Origin: Halothermothrix sp.
GTDB taxonomy: Bacteria > Bacillota > Halanaerobiia > DY22613
Length of the DNA: 64,000 nt
Assembly: GCA_016841825.1 (NCBI GenBank)
Contig: JAENYK010000003.1
Coordinates: 310,001-374,000, forward strand
Reading direction: 5' to 3'
Under the pieces are notes generated by a model, which saw nothing but the letters and a program-made list of their open reading frames with translations, did not search any database and had not been told where the DNA came from. This document shows, piece by piece, positions 17,632-25,467 of this stretch (within the stretch, counting starts at the first letter, position 1; each line of letters starts with the position of its first letter). Made by a program: the position numbers and the translations under genes.

Positions 17632-17992
17632 CCCTGTCCCTCCATTCTATACAACCTCGTACACCTTGACCAAAAAGAAGTCCACAGGACTCAAATAATG
17701 GAAGATCGGTCATTAATAAAGGAATATCCTTCTCTTTAGCTAATCGAATCGCATTCTGATCAGGTTTCTTACCGCGAACAAAAATCACCGCATTGAGATC
17801 CATTAACTCAGCAGTACGGATAACCTGACTCTGAGTTAAACCTGTCAAAAGTAAGGTTTTCTCTTTGGTATATGCTAAAACATCACTCATTAAATCTGCA
17901 CCACAGGCGATTTTAATCTCCATTTCCAGTGCCGTGGTATCACCTACTATAACCTTCGCGTCTAATAATTTTGCGATATCTCCTAATTTCAT
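17624..17992 (-). CDS. DRTGG-domain protein, first gene of the module
   Basis: 122 residues from MKLGDIAKLLDAKVIVGD; AGGAGGG lies eight bases ahead of this ATG. The DRTGG fold is seen in MSDVLAYTKEKTLLLTGLTQS and LNAVIFVRGKKPD. The open frame runs 16 codons further, but that part lies across the insertion-sequence junction at 18017/18018 and is not native. The insertion sits only about ten bases upstream of the ribosome binding site, so the four-gene module is separated from its likely original promoter near 19956-19984. Confidence 0.82.
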   Translation of the reverse strand: MKLGDIAKLLDAKVIVGDTTALEMEIKIACGADLMSDVLAYTKEKTLLLTGLTQSQVIRTAELMDLNAVIFVRGKKPDQNAIRLAKEKDIPLLMTDLPLFESCGLLFGQGVRGCIEWRDRDD

Positions 17993-18169
17993 GTAATTAA
18001 CCCTCCTAAATTTTTCCGTATTGTCAAAAGTTTTTAACAACTTTTAACCCTAAACCATTAATACTATTAACTTTTTTTATAAAAAACTTGCTCCCCCCCC
18101 CTCATTTTGAGGTATTTTAAAGTTATCACCACCCAAAATCCCAAAAAAGGAGAAAAGGAGGAGCAAACC

Positions 18170-19609
18170 TTGAACAAAATAATTACCATCTTATTCTCAT
18201 ACATTCAACTTCAACAAAGAATCATTGTATATCTTATTGGATCGCTGATAGGTAAGCATATCACTCGGAAAATTTACGATGAACCAATTAACAAACCCTA
18301 TCGAAAACTTCAGGTTGACAAACTACCCATCATTGAAACACTTGAAAAACTCGACTTTAAGCAACTACTCATTGATTACGAAACTACTAAAGGTAAACCA
18401 CTCAAACCTGTTAAGCCACATAAGAATAGTAATGCCCGTGTTCCCAATACCCTTACCTGCCCTAAATGTGGTGCACCCCATAATTATCTTTACGATAACA
18501 CTGGAGGTCGTGGACAATTCAAGTGTAAGATCTGTGGGTGTCTATTTAACTTTAAAAACTATTACTCTAAGGCTGCTATTCTCAAATGTCCCTATTGCTC
18601 TAGACTACTCACAAAGAAGAAAGAGCGTAAAGATTTTCACATCTTCAAGTGCATCAATGATCATTGCTCACTTTATCTACACAATCTCGCTACTATGTCT
18701 AAATCTGATAAAGAGTGCTTTAAAGTAGCACCTCATGAGTTTAAAGTTCGCTATATCCATAGACAGTTTAACTTTGATTTTAAGCCTTTGAGTAAGACTG
18801 GCCCTGTAGTGCCTAACGTCGATCTTTCCAGGATCTATGCTCCCACACATACCTTAAGCTTGATCCTTACTTACCATGTTAATTTTGGTTTGTCATCCAG
18901 AAACACTGCTTCTATTATGCAGGATGTTCATGGTGTGAAGATCTCACACCAGACAGTTTTAAACTACGCTGAGGCGGTAGCCACTATCATTAAGCCCTTT
19001 ATTGATAACTACCCTTACGATCTTTCTAACTCTTTCTGTGGTGATGAAACATACATCAAGGTTAACGGTAAGTGGCAGTATGTCTTCTTTTTCTTTGATG
19101 CAGTCAAAAAGATCATCCTTGCCAACAGAATATCTCCCAATAGAGACACTCTATCTGCAATCAAAGCTATGGATGATGTTCTATCCAGGCTTAAAGAGAT
19201 TCCAGATGATCTGTCTTTTGTTGTTGATGGCAATCCAATTTATGTCCTGGCCCAACATTACTTCGCTCAACATGGTTTTCATTTTGACGTTAATCAGGTC
19301 ATTGGATTAACCAATGAAGACCCGGTCTCTAAAGAGTACAGACCGTTTAAACAGATCATTGAGCGACTTAACAGGACTTACAAACGCAGTTACAGAACAA
19401 CCTTTGGGTTTAAAAGTCCTGATGGCTCTATTGCCTTCACTACTCTATTCACTGCATACTTCAATTTCCTGAGACCACATTCTTCTCTGGAAAAATCTGT
19501 TCCGGTAGCTTTACCTGAGCTGGGTAACTTACCTAATATGCCTGCTCGATGGGCAACACTGCTTAAGATGGCTGAAGATTATCTTGTTGATCTACAGCAG
19601 ACAGAATAA
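18170..19609 (+). CDS. DDE transposase with N-terminal zinc-ribbon motifs
   Basis: 479 residues if translation starts at the TTG at 18170, which has AGGAGGAG upstream; the frame is also open from TTG at 18107 without a site. N-terminal cysteine pairs (CPKCGAPH, CKICGC, CPYCSR) form zinc-ribbon-like DNA-binding modules over ~80-180. The catalytic core (~290-440) shows a DDE pattern: Asp in FCGDETYIKV, Asp in SFVVDGNPIY, Glu in KQIIERLNRTYKRSY. An rve/IS6-like fold is the best guess, but the protein is longer than classical IS6 transposases, so the IS family is left open. No frameshift seen. Confidence 0.88.
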   Translation: MNKIITILFSYIQLQQRIIVYLIGSLIGKHITRKIYDEPINKPYRKLQVDKLPIIETLEKLDFKQLLIDYETTKGKPLKPVKPHKNSNARVPNTLTCPKCGAPHNYLYDNTGGRGQFKCKICGCLFNFKNYYSKAAILKCPYCSRLLTKKKERKDFHIFKCINDHCSLYLHNLATMSKSDKECFKVAPHEFKVRYIHRQFNFDFKPLSKTGPVVPNVDLSRIYAPTHTLSLILTYHVNFGLSSRNTASIMQDVHGVKISHQTVLNYAEAVATIIKPFIDNYPYDLSNSFCGDETYIKVNGKWQYVFFFFDAVKKIILANRISPNRDTLSAIKAMDDVLSRLKEIPDDLSFVVDGNPIYVLAQHYFAQHGFHFDVNQVIGLTNEDPVSKEYRPFKQIIERLNRTYKRSYRTTFGFKSPDGSIAFTTLFTAYFNFLRPHSSLEKSVPVALPELGNLPNMPARWATLLKMAEDYLVDLQQTE

Positions 19610-19657
19610 TCTTTATATCCTTTTAGCAGAGCCTGAGACAATAACCACATAACCAGC

Positions 19658-19815
19658 TATCGGCGAAGCGAATCCTTGACAAACCGAACCAACCAAATGG
19701 TACAATCAGTTTTCGAGGGCTGGCTACTTTGTCTTGCCTTTTTATCCGTTCCCTTCGCCCTCGGTAACCCTTCTGCACCATTTGGGTGGTGTTTGTCAAG
19801 GACGATAGCGGTGGA
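19658..19815. repeat. Large imperfect inverted repeat in the 3' tail of the insertion sequence
   Basis: CCTTGACAAAC (19674-19684) pairs with GTTTGTCAAGG (19791-19801). Next to it CCAAATGGT pairs with ACCATTTGG, outside it GCTATCG pairs with CGATAGC, and inside it CGAGGGC pairs with GCCCTCG. Together they make a nested hairpin of about 150 bases after the transposase stop. It may be an IS end structure, a transcription block or an RNA. The antisense 61-codon frame over it looks like a by-product of the palindrome. Confidence 0.7.
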
Positions 19816-19880
19816 TACCCTCAATAATTTCCTCTGGAGCATCTTAAATTTCTATTTTTCATAGATCTTTTGACACTACC

Positions 19881-20034
19881 AATTTTTCCTAATGCGATTT
19901 ACTGATGCGTCTAGATTATTCGATAGTTTGCGAAATTTATCACTAACTCAATTTCATTATATTATATCTAATGTTTAAAATCAATCTCTTCCTAATTAGT
20001 TACAGGTTTTCACCCAAAAATATATAAATCTATC
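19881..20034. other. Former leader and promoter region of the DRTGG operon
   Basis: Between the insertion sequence and the SPOR-gene terminator. It starts with the duplicated target AATTTTTCC and carries the candidate promoter at 19956-19984. No coding sequence seen. A poor Rex-like palindrome (GTGATAAATTTCGC on the minus strand, 19930-19943) falls just after the promoter. Confidence 0.55.
19956..19984 (-). promoter_or_regulatory. Candidate original promoter of the DRTGG/CBS/HATPase operon
   Basis: Minus strand TTGATT (19984-19979), 17-base spacer, TATAAT (19961-19956). It points toward the insertion sequence and, before the insertion, would have stood about 80-90 bases from the DRTGG ribosome binding site. 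Confidence 0.5.
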
Positions 20035-20061
20035 CAAAAAAATTATCCACTTTTCAGTGGA
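20035..20061 (-). terminator. Terminator overlapping the SPOR gene stop codon
   Basis: TCCACT-GAAA-AGTGGA on the minus strand followed by TAATTTTTTT. The stem begins within the last codons of the gene (GTC CAC TGA). Confidence 0.8.
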
Positions 20062-20521
20062 CAATAAATACATCTACATAACCATCATTTTTTACCTGCT
20101 TCTTTAATTGTTCAGCTTCTTCTTCAGTCTGAGAAGCTCTCAGTTGTACCTTATAAGGAGGTCCTTCAGTGATTATCACACTAGGATACCCTTTTTCCAA
20201 TAACTCCTCTTGCAAACGTTCGGCGTTAACACGGTTGTTAAAAGCACCTAATTGGACTACAAATAGGCTGCCACTCCTTGATTCGGGAGTATAATCGTTC
20301 TCAGGAATATCGATCACTTGCGGCTCTTCGGTATCCTCAATATTTGTGATGATAAATTCATTTTCCTGAGGTTCAGAACTCACTTGATTAATCTCTGCCC
20401 CGCCAGCAAAATTAAGCAAGGCATTCCCGATAAAATAACCTCCTACTACAGCCATAACTCCCATGACGATGACTCCTAGTATTAATGATACATTTTTGTT
20501 GTTGTAATGTCTGTGGTTCAT
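20054..20521 (-). CDS. SPOR-domain membrane protein
   Basis: 155 residues from MNHRHYNNKN. A transmembrane segment (SLILGVIVMGVMAVVGGYFI, ~11-30), an acidic linker, then a SPOR domain (~80-155) beginning FVVQLGAFNNRVNAERLQEEL. SPOR domains bind denuded glycan strands at division or sporulation septa. The frame continues 16 codons upstream; the chosen ATG has GGAAGTGG ahead. Single-gene unit with its own terminator. Confidence 0.82.
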   Translation of the reverse strand: MNHRHYNNKNVSLILGVIVMGVMAVVGGYFIGNALLNFAGGAEINQVSSEPQENEFIITNIEDTEEPQVIDIPENDYTPESRSGSLFVVQLGAFNNRVNAERLQEELLEKGYPSVIITEGPPYKVQLRASQTEEEAEQLKKQVKNDGYVDVFIVH

Positions 20522-20640
20522 GTCACCACTTCCTTTTTTAAGAGTTAATCCTGAGAAATATATATGCACTTAAAGAGGGTAATATAACTTTTTTAATTAA
20601 GAAAATTACCAGAATGAAATTACTCTTTACTGATAATAAA

Positions 20641-20671
20641 AAAGATGATAGTCGTTACAACTATCATCTTT
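20641..20671 (-). terminator. Terminator after folC
   Basis: AAAGATGATAGT and ACTATCATCTTT form a 12-base perfect stem with a seven-base loop, followed on the minus strand by a T-rich run. It closes the ubiA-ubiX-ytcJ-folC unit. Confidence 0.85.
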
Positions 20672-20705
20672 AACAAAAATATCCACCATATTTAAAATAT
20701 TCTGC

Positions 20706-22022
20706 TTAAGTAACTACCTCTTCCCCGGGTAATAAAATCTCACGGGCTTCCGCTATAGTATACAATGATCCTGTAATACACACTAAATCATCACTACTGG
20801 CCTGACTAATCCCGTATCTGATAGCCTCGTCAAATTCAGAAATGACTTTAAAATCCACCTGCGTATCCTCCAATAATTTGGCCAAATCTTCAGCTGTATT
20901 GGCTCGAAAATTATGATTCTGGGTAAAGACGATACCAGAAGCTAATGGGACTACTCTTTCCAACATCTGTTTGACATCCTTATCTTTCAATATACTCATA
21001 ACCAAATATAAGTTCTGATACTCATTGTGTATTCGGTTTAAATAATCTACCAATGCCTCTATTCCCTCAATATTGTGAGCCCCGTCTATCAGAACAGGAG
21101 GATTCTCCCTAACCAGTTCCAGACGTCCAGGCCATCTTACCTCTTTTAAACCTTCACGGATAGAACTATTATTAACTTTGGGGAAATGCTCCTGAATAAC
21201 TTTGAGAGTTTTGATAGCAACAACCGCATTCCGAACCTGGTGATCGCCTACTAAACCGATCTCTAACTGTCTATAACGGTCTGATTCAATGATCAGATCA
21301 ACAGTCTGTTTATGCAAATCTTCATTCACTTTCTCCCAACTAGTGACAGAAAGTGGCGCAGATAGAGGAGCTTTTTTTAAATCTGCCTGTTCAATAATCG
21401 CATCAATAGCATCTTGATCTCTAACTCCGATCACAACCGGCGTACACTCTTTAATAATTCCCGCCTTCTCATAAGCGATCTGACTCAAAGTAGTACCCAG
21501 ATATTCAGTATGATCAAAACCAATGCTAGTTATCACAGAAACCAGAGGATGAACTACATTGGTAGCATCCAGGCGCCCCCCCAATCCAACTTCCAGAACC
21601 AGAGCATCCACTTTTTTATATGCATAATAAACAAAGGCTAAAATAGTAATCATTTCAAAAAAACTGGGACGGCCCAGACTAGAATCTCTGGAAATCTCCT
21701 CAATGATGGGTTTAATCTTTTCCGTTACTAGCTCCAGATCCTCAATATTTATCGGTTTACCATTTAAGCGAAATCGTTCAGTAAAACTCTGGAGATGTGG
21801 TGACGAATACAATCCCACCTGATAATCAGCCTGCTTTAATACAGAGGAAATCATTGCAGAAGTTGAACCTTTACCATTGGTTCCTGCCACATGAATAATC
21901 TTAATCTCTTTTTCGGGATTACCTAACAGCTCCAAAGCAGTGGTAACTCTTTGAAGACCGGGCTTAAAACCTCCATTAGATCTAAACTTTGCGAAACTAT
22001 CTATATACTCCATACAATTCAT
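20706..22022 (-). CDS. folC: FolC, folylpolyglutamate/dihydrofolate synthase
   Basis: 438 residues, the usual length. Mur-ligase-type P-loop HVAGTNGKGSTSAMISSVL near residue 44, GLYSSPHLQSFTERFRLNG near 73, VLEVGLGGRLDATNV near 145, ITSIGFDHTEYLG, and PVLIDGAHNIEGIEAL in the C-terminal domain. It adds glutamate to (dihydro)folate or dihydropteroate with ATP. GGAGTG precedes the ATG at 22022. It follows the amidohydrolase gene by 33 bases. Confidence 0.96.
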   Translation of the reverse strand: MNCMEYIDSFAKFRSNGGFKPGLQRVTTALELLGNPEKEIKIIHVAGTNGKGSTSAMISSVLKQADYQVGLYSSPHLQSFTERFRLNGKPINIEDLELVTEKIKPIIEEISRDSSLGRPSFFEMITILAFVYYAYKKVDALVLEVGLGGRLDATNVVHPLVSVITSIGFDHTEYLGTTLSQIAYEKAGIIKECTPVVIGVRDQDAIDAIIEQADLKKAPLSAPLSVTSWEKVNEDLHKQTVDLIIESDRYRQLEIGLVGDHQVRNAVVAIKTLKVIQEHFPKVNNSSIREGLKEVRWPGRLELVRENPPVLIDGAHNIEGIEALVDYLNRIHNEYQNLYLVMSILKDKDVKQMLERVVPLASGIVFTQNHNFRANTAEDLAKLLEDTQVDFKVISEFDEAIRYGISQASSDDLVCITGSLYTIAEAREILLPGEEVVT

Positions 22023-22055
22023 AATCTTTCACTCCATCATCAATAGATATTTTTC

Positions 22056-23627
22056 TTATTTTTGATAAACAATCTTGCCATTGATAATAGTCATTACAAT
22101 CTGGATATCTTTTATCTCATCTGCAGATATACTATCAATTGGACGATCTAAAACTACCAGGTCTGCACTCATACCCTCTGCGATAATCCCCTTTTCATTC
22201 TCTTCCGCACCGGCATATGCACCGCAGACTGTGAATAATTGCAAAGCCTGGTTGAAAGTTAAAGCTTCTTCTGGATACCAACCTCCCGGCGGATTCCCTG
22301 CTAAATCTTTGCGGGTTACTGCCGAATAGATGCCCCAAAGTGGATTCACAGGCTCAACAGGACAGTCGGAACTACCCGAGATCTTAATTCCCTTTTCCCA
22401 CAAAGTCTGCCAGTTATAAGATGTTTTTATCCGTTGACCAACTCTACTTTCCGCCCAATGCAAATCTGTATTAATAAAGATCGGTTGAATCTCAGCAAGA
22501 ATCCCATATTTGAGCATTGTCTCCATAATCTCTTCAGTTAATATCTGAGCATGAATCAAACAATGTCTTAAATAGTACTTCGGATTCTCTTCTTGAACCC
22601 GGGCAATTATTCGTACAGCCTGTGCTGTCGCAGCATCACCAATCCCATGAATGGCTACCGCAAAATCAGCTCCATGAGCTTCTTTGATTATCTTATAGAG
22701 CTCTGTATCGCTATAACATAGAATACCTTTCTGCCCGGCTGCATCACTATACTCCTCACATAAGGCTGCTGTTCTGGCACCCAGAGAACCATCGGTAAAT
22801 ATCTTAACTGCTCCAATGGTAATCCCATCTAATTTTGTACCCGTTTTATACCCCAACTCAACAGCCTGTTTTAGTTGTTCCGGTTTGATATGCATATGAG
22901 TCTTGGGAAGCTTACCTTCTAAATATAAACGACGATATAATTGGATCATTGGTTGAATATCATCATATCCTCCCAAATCATCAGTATGGACAGTAGTAAT
23001 TCCCTGAGATAATACTCCCCGACCGCCAGCAATTAAAGCTTCTTCAACATCTTCCAGAGTACTCTCAGGCAGATTATCAAAAATCAATGCCATAGCATTC
23101 TCCCGAAAAACACCGGTTAGATGACCCAATTCATCGAAATCTATGGCTCCACCTTCCGGACAGGGTGTTGAATCCTCAATACTCATCATCTCCAGTGTTT
23201 TAGAGTTAACAACTATCAAATGTCCACAAACCCGACTAAGTACTACCGGATTATCCGGTGAGACCTTATCTAAGTCAGCTCTAGTAGGTAAAATTCCGCC
23301 ATAGCGATTCTCATCCCAACCGCGTCCCACAATTAGAACACCTGGCTCTGTTTGCTGCACTCTGACCTGTAAACGTTGAACTAATTCAGTAATCGAATCA
23401 CAACCAGCTACATCTACTGATTTAAGATATAGTCCATAATTCAGTAAATGCATGTGTGTGTCAATAAAACCGGGAAGCAATGTCTGTCCTTGAAGATCAA
23501 TCCTGATCTGGTTTTCTGGATCTAATCCTGATTGGCTGATCTTACCTTCCCGTACTGATAAAGAACCCACATCCTGAACTTCTAAATCATTTGCAGACTT
23601 TAAGATTCTCCCATTATAAAATAACAT
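22056..23627 (-). CDS. YtcJ-like amidohydrolase
   Basis: 523 residues starting MLFYNGRILKSANDLE, with GGAGGTGG upstream; 12 further upstream codons are open but overlap ubiX. Metal-dependent amidohydrolase signatures: GFIDTHMHLL near residue 55 (HxH), the HCLIHAQIL block, AIHGIGDAATAQAVRII, SGSSDCPVEPVNPLWGIY, and the C-terminal composite barrel GMSADLVVLDRPI. Members hydrolyse varied imides or N-acyl compounds and the substrate cannot be read from sequence. It lies between ubiX and folC, which suggests no obvious common pathway. Confidence 0.85.
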   Translation of the reverse strand: MLFYNGRILKSANDLEVQDVGSLSVREGKISQSGLDPENQIRIDLQGQTLLPGFIDTHMHLLNYGLYLKSVDVAGCDSITELVQRLQVRVQQTEPGVLIVGRGWDENRYGGILPTRADLDKVSPDNPVVLSRVCGHLIVVNSKTLEMMSIEDSTPCPEGGAIDFDELGHLTGVFRENAMALIFDNLPESTLEDVEEALIAGGRGVLSQGITTVHTDDLGGYDDIQPMIQLYRRLYLEGKLPKTHMHIKPEQLKQAVELGYKTGTKLDGITIGAVKIFTDGSLGARTAALCEEYSDAAGQKGILCYSDTELYKIIKEAHGADFAVAIHGIGDAATAQAVRIIARVQEENPKYYLRHCLIHAQILTEEIMETMLKYGILAEIQPIFINTDLHWAESRVGQRIKTSYNWQTLWEKGIKISGSSDCPVEPVNPLWGIYSAVTRKDLAGNPPGGWYPEEALTFNQALQLFTVCGAYAGAEENEKGIIAEGMSADLVVLDRPIDSISADEIKDIQIVMTIINGKIVYQK

Positions 23628-23650
23628 TCCTGAACCACCTCCAGACAAAA

Positions 23651-24277
23651 TTAACCTTGCCACCGTTGGAACAATTGATGTGAAATTCGTAAACGATCTA
23701 AAATCTTTCCTATGACAAAATCAATCAGGTCATCAATACTTTGAGGATGATGGTAAAAACCTGGCATAGGTGGTACGATCATCACCCCAAGCTTACTTAA
23801 TGTCAACATATTCTCCAGATGGATGGAATTCAAAGGCATCTCACGTGGTGATAGCAATAAAGGACGCCCTTCTTTTATCATCACATCAGCTGCCCGTTCC
23901 AAAAGATTCTGTGAACGCCCCTGAGCAATTCCCGAAAGTGTGGACATAGAACAAGGTACCACAGCCATTCCTTCAGTTAAAAAAGAACCACTGGCTATAG
24001 ATGCCCCAATCTGCTGAATTGGAAGATACTCAATACGCCTATTCAGTTCATCTCTGTTCAGCGGTAAGCTATCCGCAAAATACTGAATAAGATCTTCTGT
24101 TACCTCCATTTTAGGGCCCGATTTTAATCGAATACCCAGTTCTTCCTCAATCACCTCTTTTCCGGCATTGGTAACAGTTACAAATACTTGATAATCTTTT
24201 TTGATCAATTCTTCGATCAACCTGATCCCATAAATCGAACCTGTTGCTCCGGTAATTCCAACAATAAATCTCTTCAT
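23651..24277 (-). CDS. ubiX: UbiX-type flavin prenyltransferase
   Basis: 208 residues. N-terminal VGITGATGSIYGIRLIEEL, the FMN-binding ASGSFLTEGMAVVPCSMSTL block, and RPLLLSPREMPLNSIHLENM are diagnostic. UbiX joins dimethylallyl phosphate to FMN to make the prenylated flavin used by UbiD decarboxylases. The start at 24277 has GGGAGG upstream. It lies 26 bases after a UbiA-family gene, an association expected for quinone synthesis (classical or futalosine route). No ubiD is visible in the window. Confidence 0.92.
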   Translation of the reverse strand: MKRFIVGITGATGSIYGIRLIEELIKKDYQVFVTVTNAGKEVIEEELGIRLKSGPKMEVTEDLIQYFADSLPLNRDELNRRIEYLPIQQIGASIASGSFLTEGMAVVPCSMSTLSGIAQGRSQNLLERAADVMIKEGRPLLLSPREMPLNSIHLENMLTLSKLGVMIVPPMPGFYHHPQSIDDLIDFVIGKILDRLRISHQLFQRWQG

Positions 24278-24303
24278 GTCGCCTCCCACACACAGTTAAA
24301 TTT

Positions 24304-25155
24304 TTAAAACCTGAATTCCAAAATCATAAATATTAACAATGTCAAACTTACAAGACTATTGATTCTAAAAAAAACCAGATTTGCTTTGGATAAATCATGA
24401 GGAGAAACCATAGAATTCTCTCGAAATAATAAAAAGCCTACTACCCAGAGAGCACTCAAATAATACCAACCTAATCCAGCAACAAATTTTAAAGTGATAA
24501 ACAGTAAAAAAGATATCATATGCAATAGAACACTGGTCTGTAAAGCTTTATCCAGACCAAATCTTACAGGAATAGAATATAATCCTTCTTTTAAGTCAAA
24601 CTCATAGTCCATCGTAGAATAAATTATATCAAACCCGGCAGTCCAGAAAGTCACTCCCAACCCTAATAAGATCGGTGCCATTTGTATATCTCCTCTGATA
24701 CCAACCCAACTTCCAATAGGGGCCATCCCCAAACACATTCCCAAAATTATATGTGAGAACCAGGTAAAACGCTTGGTGTAAGAATAAAAAAAGATAATAC
24801 TTACAGCAATCGGAAGTAACATCAAACACAAAGGATTAAGTGACCAACTGGCAAGAATAAAGATAAATAACGAAACTATTATTCCCAGAACAACCTCCAA
24901 TTCTGTCGTTCTACCCTGGGGTAGAGCCCTATGTGCTGAACGAGGATTTTTGGCATCTATGTAACGATCTACTAATCGATTAAAAGCCATACCAGCACTT
25001 CTGGCTCCAAAAATCGCAAAAGTAATCAGAATCCATTGACGCAAAGTTGGCATCCCCCGGGCAGCTAAAATACCTCCTACATAGGCAAAAGGTAACGAAA
25101 AAAGAGTATGTTCAATTTTAATTATCTCAGCAAATGTCTTTACTTTATCCCACAT
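24304..25155 (-). CDS. UbiA-family polyprenyltransferase (4-hydroxybenzoate/MqnP-type)
   Basis: 283 residues with seven to nine membrane helices. First Asp-rich motif NRLVDRYIDAKNPRSAHRALP near residue 65; second DIIYSTMDYEFDLKEGLYSI near residue 180. These place it in the UbiA/MqnP branch, which prenylates an aromatic acid for ubiquinone or menaquinone. The start at 25155 (MWDKVKTFAEIIKIEHTLFS) has AAAGGATGG upstream; the frame runs a further 24 codons without support. Adjacency to ubiX favours a futalosine-type MqnP role, but the upstream pathway genes are not seen here. Confidence 0.85.
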   Translation of the reverse strand: MWDKVKTFAEIIKIEHTLFSLPFAYVGGILAARGMPTLRQWILITFAIFGARSAGMAFNRLVDRYIDAKNPRSAHRALPQGRTTELEVVLGIIVSLFIFILASWSLNPLCLMLLPIAVSIIFFYSYTKRFTWFSHIILGMCLGMAPIGSWVGIRGDIQMAPILLGLGVTFWTAGFDIIYSTMDYEFDLKEGLYSIPVRFGLDKALQTSVLLHMISFLLFITLKFVAGLGWYYLSALWVVGFLLFRENSMVSPHDLSKANLVFFRINSLVSLTLLIFMILEFRF

Positions 25156-25276
25156 AGTCCATCCATCCTTTCTACAAACCTGTTTACTCTTAGTCTGTCC
25201 AGATGAATGAATATTTACCAAAACCACTTACAATATTCGATATTTTTGAGTTACTTCCTTTCTATTTTTGGTATTT

Positions 25277-25308
25277 AAATAAAAAAAGCACCTCATTCAA
25301 AGGTGCTT
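25277..25308 (-). terminator. Terminator downstream of lipoprotein gene and repeat A
   Basis: AAGCACCT and AGGTGCTT pair around a seven-base loop; on the minus strand a run of seven T follows. It separates the lipoprotein gene from the ubiA transcript. Confidence 0.85.
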
Positions 25309-25330
25309 GTGAAAAAACTATTTAAACATA

Positions 25331-25458
25331 TTTCAGAAGGAAAATCTCCCAGCCTCTATAAGTAGGAGTATAAATAACTAAATCGGGTTACTTCAGTTGA
25401 GGTACAAATCCCCTTCTGAAGTCGTTAAACCTAAGCATTAACAGCTTGCTGTTAATGC
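25331..25458 (-). repeat. Dispersed structured repeat, copy A
   Basis: Read on the minus strand: a hairpin with perfect ten-base arms GCATTAACAG and CTGTTAATGC around CAAG (25458-25435), then GACTTCAGAAGGGG, ATTTGTACC, TCAACTGAAGT, TTTAGTTATTTATACTCC, TTATAGAGGCTGGGAG and CCTTCTGAA. The last nine bases are complementary to TTCAGAAGG at the front, and ACTTCAG can alternatively pair with CTGAAGT. It begins ten bases after the lipoprotein stop codon and matches copies B (43589-43713) and C (14975-15066). Confidence 0.8.
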
Positions 25459-25467
25459 GACTTTAAT

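Larger units (their letters stand above)
18018..19880 (+). mobile_element. Complete insertion sequence with target-site duplication
   Basis: The element is about 1.86 kb. The same nine bases, AATTTTTCC, occur immediately outside both ends (18009-18017 and 19881-19889), read here as an 8- or 9-base target duplication. Terminal inverted repeats: left GTATTGTCAAAAG, right (reversed) GTAGTGTCAAAAG, 12 of 13 identical. One transposase gene fills 1.44 kb, followed by 270 bases of hairpin-rich non-coding sequence. A run of nine C lies at 18093-18101 ahead of the gene. The intact ends, clean duplication and full-length transposase suggest a recent insertion. Confidence 0.9.

Noticed and set aside
17993-18040. 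16-codon N-terminal extension of the first DRTGG protein
   Set aside because: The extension crosses into the insertion sequence and lies upstream of a strong ribosome site and ATG at 17992.
18093-18101. Run of nine C residues as a phase-variable switch
   Set aside because: It lies in the IS ahead of the transposase start, not within the coding frame starting at 18170. No promoter spacing effect could be shown.
19657-19842. 61-codon minus-strand frame inside the IS tail
   Set aside because: It spans the large inverted repeat, has no ribosome binding site and resembles no known protein; it is best explained as a by-product of the palindrome.
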